The position numbers were made by a program, and so were the translations under genes. 64,000 nt of DNA from Mesorhizobium sp. J428 (GTDB lineage: Bacteria; Pseudomonadota; Alphaproteobacteria; Rhizobiales; Rhizobiaceae): NCBI RefSeq assembly GCF_024699925.1, contig NZ_JAJOMX010000001.1, positions 1 through 64,000 of the forward strand, given 5' to 3'. Below the pieces are notes generated by a model, which saw nothing but the letters and a program-made list of their open reading frames with translations, did not search any database and had not been told where the DNA came from. Below, one piece after another: positions 37,079-43,691 of this stretch (the stretch's first letter is position 1; the number at the start of each line of letters is the position of its first letter).

Positions 37079-38425
37079 ATGACGAACCCTGCCAATTTCT
37101 CTCGCCACCGTAAGATCGCGCCGTTTCTCCCCGGCGACGAGGCGGCGCTGCGCAATGCCTCGCGGGAAAAAGCCGCGGCGTTGAACCAACACGTCCTCGG
37201 CTACGGCGCCCAGGCTGAAGCCGAGTGGGCCGCGGCAGGCATTGCCACCCCCGACCTTCCTGAAATGCGGCGCTACCGCCTCGACCGCATCCGCACCGAG
37301 CTGAAACGCCGGGACTATGCCGGCGCCCTGCTCTACGACCCGCTCAATATCCGCTACGCGACCGACTCCACCAACATGCAGCTCTGGGTCGCTCACAATC
37401 CGACGCGGCATTGCTTCGTCGCGACGGAAGGACCGGTCGTCCTCTTCGACTATTTTTCCTGCGAGCACCTGTCCGATCACTCCGGCGTCGTCGACGAAGT
37501 GCGCCCCGCCGTCTCGTGGACGTATCTCTATGGCGGCGAGCTGACCGAGATGAAGGTGCGCCGCTGGGCGGCCGGCATCGCGGAACTGATACGCGAGCAT
37601 GGCGGTGGCAACACCCGTATCGCCGTCGATCACCTCAACCCGGAGGGCGTGACCGAACTCGCCCGCCTCGGTATCTCTGTCGGCAACGGCGAGGCCGTGA
37701 TGGAGAACGCCCGTCTGATCAAGTCGCCCGACGAGATCCTGGCCATGCGCCGCGCCATCGTCGCGTGCGAGGCAGCGATGGGCGAGATGCAGGCCGCGTT
37801 GAAGCCTGGCATCTCCGAGAACGAGCTGTGGGCGGAACTCCATCGCGCCAACATCGCGCGCGGCGGCGAGTGGATCGAGACGCGGCTCCTGTCGTCAGGC
37901 CCACGCACAAACCCCTGGTTTCAGGAATGCTCGTCGCGGATCATCGAGGCGGGCGATCTCGTTGCCTTCGACACTGATCTCATCGGCCCCTACGGCTTCT
38001 GCGCCGACCTGTCGCGCACTTGGCTCTGCGGCGACGGCCAGCCGGCGAGCGAGCAGCGCGACCTCTTCCGCATCGCCGCCAACCAGATCACGCACAACAC
38101 GGCACTCATGCGGCCGGGCGTCGGCTTCCGCGACCTCGTCGAGCGCTCGATGATCCCACCGCCCGACTGCTTCCCCACCCGCTACGGCGTCCTCTACCAC
38201 GGTGTCGGCCTTGCCGACGAATACCCGACCCTGCCGCACGCCGCCGACTGGACCGACGACACACCGGATGGCGTGCTGCTACCCGGTATGGTGCTCTGCA
38301 TCGAAAGCTATATCGGCCGGCTCGGCGGGCACGAGGGCGTCAAGATCGAGGAGCAAATCCTGATCACCGCCTCCGGCAACGAGCAGCTTTCCACGTATCC
38401 TTTGGATGAACGCCTCCTGGCGTGA
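37079..38425 (+). CDS. dddP: DddP-like M24-family protein (DMSP lyase family)
   Basis: 448 residues of the creatinase/prolidase (M24) fold. It carries the blocks I associate with the DMSP lyase DddP: YDPLNIRYATDSTNMQLW, RGGEWIETRLLSSGPRTNPW and DTDLIGPYGFCADLSRTW. The metal ligands are all present: three Asp in the last block, His in YHGVGLADEY, Glu in CIESYIG and Glu in KIEEQIL. DddP cleaves DMSP to dimethyl sulfide plus acrylate; soil homologues may instead act on betaine-like compounds. It lies 42 bp after the DMGDH-like gene and ends that operon, converging with the PhnD-like gene. Confidence 0.78.
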   Translation: MTNPANFSRHRKIAPFLPGDEAALRNASREKAAALNQHVLGYGAQAEAEWAAAGIATPDLPEMRRYRLDRIRTELKRRDYAGALLYDPLNIRYATDSTNMQLWVAHNPTRHCFVATEGPVVLFDYFSCEHLSDHSGVVDEVRPAVSWTYLYGGELTEMKVRRWAAGIAELIREHGGGNTRIAVDHLNPEGVTELARLGISVGNGEAVMENARLIKSPDEILAMRRAIVACEAAMGEMQAALKPGISENELWAELHRANIARGGEWIETRLLSSGPRTNPWFQECSSRIIEAGDLVAFDTDLIGPYGFCADLSRTWLCGDGQPASEQRDLFRIAANQITHNTALMRPGVGFRDLVERSMIPPPDCFPTRYGVLYHGVGLADEYPTLPHAADWTDDTPDGVLLPGMVLCIESYIGRLGGHEGVKIEEQILITASGNEQLSTYPLDERLLA

Positions 38426-38427
38426 TC

Positions 38428-39243
38428 TCAGCCGCCGACTGCCTTACGCAAGACGCCATGCAGGGAAGAAAGGCCCAACGCCGAGATGAACGGCAGCCCC
38501 AGCCTTCGCTTCGTCCAGCCCGCGACCCGCAGCGCCATCGCCGCCGGGTCGTGAAGCCTCGCCAGGCTCCAGCTCCGACAGTCGACCGCCGCCACGTCGG
38601 CACGGCCTTCCGCCACCGCGCGGATGGAGAGCCGGTGGCTGCCGGTCTCAAGCAGGCCTGAGAAGATCGAGAGCCCCGCCCCCGCGGATTCGAGATCCGC
38701 CTTCAGCGCCAGCCGTCCCGACCTGGAATGCGGCTCGTTGAAGGCGAGCCGCACACGCTGGAGGAGATCGAGCGGCAGAGAGGCCTCACCGTCCGCGGGC
38801 GCCTCGGCATCGCCCTCCGGCTTGCCGGAATGGGACATGTTCCTGCGGCGCATCACGATCGCGCTTGAATAGAGCTCGCCCTTCCCTCCCGGAACACCGG
38901 AATAGTCCGGCTGACCGACGACCGCCACCTGCGCCGCGAGTCCGGTCTCTTCCATCGGTCCCCAGCAGGTCTGGGCCAGAAGCAGCGCCGGATGCCGCCA
39001 CAGCGTCGGCAGGTCCAGCCCGTCGGGCGGCAATGTCGCCGGATCGGGCGCGACGACATGGCCCGCCGCGTCGCGGATGCCTCCGGGCACCGGCGGCAGG
39101 TCGGCGTTACGGCGCACGAGGCTTTCAGGAGCGTCGACGCCGGCTGCATGCAGCCGGTCGCGGATCACGGCCCATTCGGCGTCGACCTCCCCACGTCTTT
39201 CGGGCCAGTCGTACATCGGAAGCGCGGCAATGAACGAAGTCAT
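38428..39243 (-). CDS. PhnD-like phosphate/phosphonate-binding family protein
   Basis: 271 residues from MTSFIAALPMYDWPE at 39243. The fold is of the PhnD/SBP type (PF12974): TLLAQTCWGPMEETGLAAQV-like segment, YSSAIVMRRRN, RLAFNEPHSRSGRLALKADL and AAVDCRSWSLARLHDP. It has no signal peptide, so unlike transport receptors it should stay in the cytoplasm. No ABC permease or ATPase genes adjoin it. Role unknown; a sensor or soluble binding protein is possible. Confidence 0.72.
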   Translation of the reverse strand: MTSFIAALPMYDWPERRGEVDAEWAVIRDRLHAAGVDAPESLVRRNADLPPVPGGIRDAAGHVVAPDPATLPPDGLDLPTLWRHPALLLAQTCWGPMEETGLAAQVAVVGQPDYSGVPGGKGELYSSAIVMRRRNMSHSGKPEGDAEAPADGEASLPLDLLQRVRLAFNEPHSRSGRLALKADLESAGAGLSIFSGLLETGSHRLSIRAVAEGRADVAAVDCRSWSLARLHDPAAMALRVAGWTKRRLGLPFISALGLSSLHGVLRKAVGG

Positions 39244-39292
39244 GCGGAAGAGATGCCTCGCTTGGGCAAGGCGCGCAAGCGTCCAGTAGCGT

Positions 39293-40324
39293 TCACTCCT
39301 TGGGCGGCTCGGCGGGCACAGGTGCAGTGCCCAGTCCGCCAACGTTGTGCTGGCGCACGCGCGGCCGGAACGCCCGACCGGGCTCCGGCTGTTGACGCAA
39401 CACCGGATGGACGACCGGTTCCTTTGCGTGGAAGGCATAGCTTCTCAGGAGCGCGAGATAGTTCGGATAGACATAGCCGCCGTTCATCGCCGCCCACTCG
39501 TCGCGCTTCTCGCGGAACCGCGCCGGCAGCCTGTACCAGGCGACCGTCGGCAGCTTATGATGTACCAGATGCAGATTGTTGTTCAGGAAGAAGAACGACA
39601 GCGGCGAGCGCTCGACGATGATCGTGCGTCCGTCCGGCCGCTCCGACCACTGGTGCTCGGCATAGGTGCGCACCGCGATGATTGATTGTCCCGCCCAAAC
39701 CGGAACCAGGACGTAGAGCCACAATGGCATGCCGAAGGCGAAGATCACGACCGGCAGCACAATGGCGAGCCCGGCCGCATGGTGCAACCAGGCCTGTCGC
39801 ACGGCCTTGTCGCCGGAGGCGATCAGTCGTGCTTCCGACGTCAGAAAGCCGATCGTGGCTAGCGGCGGACCGACGACCAGCCGGCCGAGCATCGTGTTGT
39901 TAATGCTGAGCAGCCGCTGCAGCCAACTCGGCATCGCCTGGTGCTGCCATCGCGCCTTGTAATAGCTCTCCGGATCCTCGAACGGATCCGTCAGCCGTTC
40001 GTCGGCATGGTGCTGGAGATGCAAGGTCTTGTAGCGCCGGTAGGGATAGATCAGGCCAAGCGGCAGGCCAACGAGCACTTCGTTGACCCAGCCCGTCCGC
40101 GTCGGATGGCCGTGCAGCGCTTCGTGGATCAAGGAGGAATGCAGCGCCAGGCTCAGCGCGAGAACGACGAGCGCAGCAACCGGCCAGGATGGGTAGACCA
40201 GCCCCACCGCGAGCCAGACGCCGTAGCAGGCGGCGATCAGTGCCACCGTCGGCCATTCGACGCCCGGCCCGCGTCCCCTTCGCCCCGTGTCCCCACCCGC
40301 CATGCCGCCGTTCAAGCCCTTCAT
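39293..40324 (-). CDS. Membrane fatty acid desaturase
   Basis: 343 residues with the three His boxes of the membrane di-iron desaturase family: HEALHGH, HLQHHAD and NNNLHLVHH. Four or more TM segments surround them (LIAACYGVWLAVGLVY, AGLAIVLPVVIFAFGMPLWLYVLVPVW). It would introduce a double bond or hydroxyl in a lipid chain at the inner membrane; the beta-carotene and alkane hydroxylase groups are alternatives. It is divergent from the XRE regulator at 40465. Confidence 0.82.
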   Translation of the reverse strand: MKGLNGGMAGGDTGRRGRGPGVEWPTVALIAACYGVWLAVGLVYPSWPVAALVVLALSLALHSSLIHEALHGHPTRTGWVNEVLVGLPLGLIYPYRRYKTLHLQHHADERLTDPFEDPESYYKARWQHQAMPSWLQRLLSINNTMLGRLVVGPPLATIGFLTSEARLIASGDKAVRQAWLHHAAGLAIVLPVVIFAFGMPLWLYVLVPVWAGQSIIAVRTYAEHQWSERPDGRTIIVERSPLSFFFLNNNLHLVHHKLPTVAWYRLPARFREKRDEWAAMNGGYVYPNYLALLRSYAFHAKEPVVHPVLRQQPEPGRAFRPRVRQHNVGGLGTAPVPAEPPKE

Positions 40325-40346
40325 CGCCCCTGGAACCCCCTGATTC

Positions 40347-40419
40347 CTGACAGCATCCTGTCAGCAGAGATTCCATGCTGCAACGCGACAATGCGCAGGA
40401 TTCGTTGACATTGCGCATT
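40347..40419. promoter_or_regulatory. Intergenic dyads and promoter between the desaturase and XRE genes
   Basis: The 140-bp divergent spacer has a hairpin ctgacag (40347-40353)/ctgtcag (40358-40364), then an inverted pair aatgcgca (40390-40397) and tgcgcatt (40412-40419). TTGACA at 40405-40410 lies between the pair and could be the -35 box of the XRE gene, with a weak -10 near 40428. The dyad overlapping a promoter suggests autoregulation by the XRE protein. Assignment by eye. Confidence 0.5.
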
Positions 40420-40464
40420 AAAATCTTCAATTGTTGCGAATTGTAAACAATCGGGAGTGTTTGC

Positions 40465-41316
40465 ATGGATAAGCGCGATCTATCCAGCCTGTTCCGCGAG
40501 CGCCTCGGCAAGCTGGTTGAGCGTGCGGGAGCGAGCCAGTCCGCCTTCGCGGCCTCCGTCGGCATCGACCGCTCGGCGCTGTCGCAGCTGCTCTCGGGTG
40601 CCACCACCCGCCTGCCCCGCGCCGAGACGCTTCTCAACATCGCCGCCGAACACAAGGTCTCGCTCGACTGGCTAATGGGCCTGTCGCAGGACGACGGCTC
40701 GACGGGAGATCTGCGCGCCAGCCTGGAGATTGAGGAGGAACAAGGAGGCTATGACCGCACGCTGCTGGCGAAGTGGCATGCGGAGGCGATCGGCACCAAG
40801 GTCCGCTATGTACCCGCCGGCCTGCCTGACCTGCTGCGGTCGGACGAGCTGATCGCCTACGAGGCCCAGATCTCCAACCGCAATCTTGAGGCCAAGATCG
40901 ATGAGGTGCAGCACCGCATCGGCTACAATCGCCGGCCGGAGACCGACATGGAGGTGTGCATGCCGCGGCACACGCTGCAGATCTTCGCGGAGGGCCGCGG
41001 CATCTGGTCCGGCGTCCCTGCCGAGCTGCGCCGCCGCCAGCTGGACCACATGGCCGACCTCATCGACGAACTCTACCCGGCTTTCCGCCTCTACCTTTAT
41101 GATGGGCGGCTGCGCTATTCGATCCCCTACACGATCTTCGGCCCGATCCGCGCTGCCATCTATGTCGGCGACATGTATCTCGTGCTCAACGCCACCCCGC
41201 CGATCCGAACGCTGACGCGGCACTTCGACAATCTCATCCGCGCGGCCGAGGTGAACGCACACGAAGTCGCCGCCTTTGCGCGCAGCCTGCGCGACCGGGC
41301 GATTGACCACATATAA
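40465..41316 (+). CDS. XRE-family transcriptional regulator
   Basis: 283 residues. The N-terminal lambda-repressor-type HTH is SQSAFAASVGIDRSALSQLL with the helix RAETLLNIAAEHKVSLDWLMG (about residues 20-70). The remaining 200 residues are a ligand-sensing or dimerisation domain without a family I can name. It lies 47 bp upstream of bmt on the same strand, and the 20-bp palindrome at its 3' end lies before bmt, so it may control methyl-group metabolism. Confidence 0.8.
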   Translation: MDKRDLSSLFRERLGKLVERAGASQSAFAASVGIDRSALSQLLSGATTRLPRAETLLNIAAEHKVSLDWLMGLSQDDGSTGDLRASLEIEEEQGGYDRTLLAKWHAEAIGTKVRYVPAGLPDLLRSDELIAYEAQISNRNLEAKIDEVQHRIGYNRRPETDMEVCMPRHTLQIFAEGRGIWSGVPAELRRRQLDHMADLIDELYPAFRLYLYDGRLRYSIPYTIFGPIRAAIYVGDMYLVLNATPPIRTLTRHFDNLIRAAEVNAHEVAAFARSLRDRAIDHI

Positions 41317-41330
41317 AGACTTCTTTATAT
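41311..41330. promoter_or_regulatory. Perfect 20-bp palindrome upstream of bmt
   Basis: The sequence atataaagacttctttatat is a perfect palindrome (arms of 9, centre ct) overlapping the end of the XRE gene and 33 bp before the bmt start. It is strikingly AT-rich here. The shape suits an ArsR-family dimer; operators of this type are, from memory, assigned to methionine/SAH-cycle regulators in alphaproteobacteria, which I could not verify. It most probably controls bmt. Confidence 0.72.
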
Positions 41331-41363
41331 CATTATCCGATCTTCCAATCGGAAAGCCCTCCC

Positions 41364-42374
41364 ATGACGAACCCGATCGACGCGCTCCTTGCCGAGAAGG
41401 GCGTTCTGCTTGCAGACGGCGCGACCGGCACCAATCTCTTCGCCATGGGTCTTGCAGCCGGCGAGGCGCCAGAACTGTGGAACACGGCCGACCCGGACAA
41501 GATCGTCGCCCTCCACCAGGGATTCGTCGACGCGGGCGCCGACATCATCCTCACCAACTCCTTCGGCGGCACGCGCCAGCGCCTGAAGTTGCACAATGCG
41601 CAGGACCGCGTGCACGAACTGAACAAGGCAGCCGCCGAGATCGCGCGTGGCGTCGCCGAGAAAGCGGGCCGCAAGGTCATCGTCGCCGGCTCGGTCGGCC
41701 CGACGGGCGAACTGCTCGAACCTCTCGGCGCGATGACCTATGCCGAGGCGGTGGAGGCCTTTGCCGAGCAGATCGAGGGCCTGAAGGCCGGCGGCGCCGA
41801 TGTCGCCTGGATCGAGACCATGTCGGCGCCGGACGAGATCCGGGCGGCCGCGGAGGCCGCGATCCGCGTCGGCCTGCCTTACACCTATACCGCCTCCTTC
41901 GACACGGCTGGCCGCTCTATGATGGGCCTGCATCCGAAGGATATCCACGGCGTCGCCACAGGAATGGCCGAGCCGCCGGTCGCCGTCGGCGCCAACTGCG
42001 GCGTCGGTGCCTCCGACATCCTTTCCTCGCTGCTCGACATGACGGAGGCGGCTCCGCAGGCGACTGTCATCGTCAAGGGCAATTGCGGCATTCCCGAATT
42101 CCGCGGCGCGGAGATCTACTATTCCGGCACGCCGGAACTGATGGGCGACTATGCGCGCCTCGCCATCGACGCCGGCGCGAAGATCATCGGCGGCTGCTGC
42201 GGCACATCCTTCGTCCACCTGAAGGCGATCCGCGACGCCGTGGACAGCCACGTCAAATCGACCCGCCCGACCGTCGAGGATGTCGTGGCCCGCATCGGGC
42301 CGATGCGCAACAAGCCTGCCAACGAAAGCGGTGCACCGTCCGGTGAACGCCGGGAACGCCGGCGTCGCGGCTGA
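41364..42374 (+). CDS. bmt: Betaine-homocysteine S-methyltransferase
   Basis: 336 residues of the homocysteine methyltransferase barrel. LADGATGTNLFAMGL starts the barrel, NSFGGTRQRLKLHN follows, and the zinc/homocysteine ligands are Cys in GANCGVGASD (about residue 212) and the CysCys of IIGGCCGTS near residue 277. This is the short Bmt form known from Sinorhizobium meliloti, which moves a methyl from glycine betaine to homocysteine, yielding methionine and dimethylglycine. The product could feed the DMGDH-like enzyme at 34469. Ends in an Arg-rich tail. Confidence 0.87.
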   Translation: MTNPIDALLAEKGVLLADGATGTNLFAMGLAAGEAPELWNTADPDKIVALHQGFVDAGADIILTNSFGGTRQRLKLHNAQDRVHELNKAAAEIARGVAEKAGRKVIVAGSVGPTGELLEPLGAMTYAEAVEAFAEQIEGLKAGGADVAWIETMSAPDEIRAAAEAAIRVGLPYTYTASFDTAGRSMMGLHPKDIHGVATGMAEPPVAVGANCGVGASDILSSLLDMTEAAPQATVIVKGNCGIPEFRGAEIYYSGTPELMGDYARLAIDAGAKIIGGCCGTSFVHLKAIRDAVDSHVKSTRPTVEDVVARIGPMRNKPANESGAPSGERRERRRRG

Positions 42375-42380
42375 CAGGCA

Positions 42381-42845
42381 CTAAGATTCCGGGTCACGCC
42401 CGGGACTTTCCAGGATCTCTCGCAGGACCGCCTCGTATCGGCTCTCGGCAGCCCGCAGCCAGTCGAAGGCCGCGATCCATGCTGCAGTGTCGGTCATCGC
42501 TGTCGGCCGGTCCGTCAGGTAGCACAGCGGGTAGTCGCCGCGCAGCGCCGCGCCCAGCGCTGTCCCCAGTTCCGGCTCGTAGGCCGACAATCGGCGCCTA
42601 GTCGCGGAATACGGCTCGCCGCGATGGCCGCGAACGAAGAGGCCGACGCTGTGGTTGGTCAGGTAGAGGGAGATGACGGTCTCCTCATTCACCACACGCC
42701 ACCGCGAATAGAGGCTGCCATGCGACAGGCCGGGGCCGTGCACCACGGCGAAACGCTTCCAGAACAGCTGGATATCCTGCGCGCCAAGCCGGCGCAGGCC
42801 GATCTCGGGCAGGTCCCATTCGTGTCGGCGTTCTTCCATCGGCAT
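42381..42845 (-). CDS. Hypothetical protein
   Basis: 154 residues, MPMEERRHEWDLPEIGLRRL at the start. The middle (FAVVHGPGLSHGSLYSRW, ISLYLTNHSVGLFVRGHRG) suggests a compact alpha/beta cytoplasmic protein; no membrane segment or known motif was seen. It converges on bmt with six bases between stops and is on the same strand as the PadR gene upstream (85-bp gap). Confidence 0.6.
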   Translation of the reverse strand: MPMEERRHEWDLPEIGLRRLGAQDIQLFWKRFAVVHGPGLSHGSLYSRWRVVNEETVISLYLTNHSVGLFVRGHRGEPYSATRRRLSAYEPELGTALGAALRGDYPLCYLTDRPTAMTDTAAWIAAFDWLRAAESRYEAVLREILESPGRDPES

Positions 42846-42930
42846 GGCTCCGTGCTCGGCGCAGCATGAGCGAAGGGCGCGGCAGCTTCAAGCCGCCGCG
42901 CCCCCTGCTGCTGACGCCTCCGGTCAAGGC

Positions 42931-43515
42931 TTACAGGTCCTCGATCTCGCGCCGGGCCTTTTTCAGGATCTCGCGCGCCTTCTCGACCTGTTCGCGCGAC
43001 CAGTCGCCGCGCATCTTCTGGCGCAGCGCGAAGCCGAGACCGCGCATCTCCTCGCCGATCGCGGCGCCGCCCATATGTCCGGAGAGGTGGCGGATCTGCG
43101 CCTTGATGCGGTCGAGTTCGCCGGCGTTCTCTTCCAGATAGGCCTTGCCGGCATCGGTGATGCGATAGAGCCGCTTGTTGCCGTCCGCCTCGGAGACGAC
43201 GAGGTCGGCCTCCTCCAGCATCTGCAGCATAGGGTAAATCGCGCCCGGGCTTGGGCTGTAGGTGCCGTCGAACATGGCTTCGAGCGCCTTGATGATGTCG
43301 TAGCCGTGGCGCGGCTCCTCGGCGATCAGGCCGAGGACAACCAACCGCAACGCACCGGGATCGAACATGCGCGGCCCGCGGCCGCCGAATGGACCGCCGT
43401 GATGGCGTCCGAACGGACCACCCCGGCCACCCGGCCCGCGACCGAACGGTCCCCGCCCTTCATGACCGGCCATCTGCCAGCCGGCACAGTCTCGCTTGTG
43501 ATGTCGTCCAAACAT
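42931..43515 (-). CDS. PadR-family transcriptional regulator with Gly/His-rich N-terminus
   Basis: 194 residues from MFGRHHKRDCAGWQ at 43515. Residues 1-50 are a low-complexity Gly/Arg/His/Pro tract (GPFGRGPGGRGGPFGRHH). The PadR winged helix follows: LVVLGLIAEEPRHGYDII, GAIYPMLQMLEEADLV and KRLYRITDAGKAYLEE; the C-terminal part is an alpha-helical dimer region. A perfect 13-bp inverted repeat sits just upstream of its start (43532-43571), a strong sign of autoregulation. The His-rich leader could bind metal, but that is speculative. Confidence 0.87.
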   Translation of the reverse strand: MFGRHHKRDCAGWQMAGHEGRGPFGRGPGGRGGPFGRHHGGPFGGRGPRMFDPGALRLVVLGLIAEEPRHGYDIIKALEAMFDGTYSPSPGAIYPMLQMLEEADLVVSEADGNKRLYRITDAGKAYLEENAGELDRIKAQIRHLSGHMGGAAIGEEMRGLGFALRQKMRGDWSREQVEKAREILKKARREIEDL

Positions 43516-43531
43516 GAAAACTCCTTTCAAA

Positions 43532-43571
43532 GATATATCGTTCGCACGACATATCGTACGAACGATATATC
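43532..43571. promoter_or_regulatory. PadR operator: long perfect inverted repeat
   Basis: Arms gatatatcgttcg (43532-43544) and cgaacgatatatc (43559-43571) are perfect complements across a 14-base spacer that itself contains atatcgt. It lies 16 bp before the PadR ATG, overlapping where the promoter and leader must be. PadR proteins bind dyads of this kind to repress their own gene. Confidence 0.8.
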
Positions 43572-43595
43572 TTTCAAGAGGCACCCCAAACAAAA

Positions 43596-43623
43596 AGGCC
43601 GGCGGGGTTTCCCCCGCCGGCCT
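43596..43623 (-). terminator. Rho-independent terminator of the vWA gene
   Basis: Arms aggccggcgggg (43596-43607) and ccccgccggcct (43612-43623), perfect 12-bp stem with a four-base loop. Read on the minus strand it is followed by tttttgtttg, an intrinsic terminator 69 bp beyond the stop of the ECF-vWA operon. Confidence 0.85.
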
Positions 43624-43691
43624 GCCTCGCCCGCCCATGGGCGGCTAAGCTCCCGGAAAGACCTTTTGCGCGAGAGGTGCCGCCCTCGCCG

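Noticed and set aside
35267..37843. An 858-codon open frame antisense to the DMGDH-like and start of the DddP-like genes
   Set aside because: It mirrors the codon structure of the sense genes in high-GC DNA; its translation has no family features, while the sense strand encodes complete, motif-rich proteins.
40347..40364. Terminator for the desaturase or regulator gene
   Set aside because: It lies upstream of both divergent starts and has no U-tract, so it is listed as part of the regulatory spacer.
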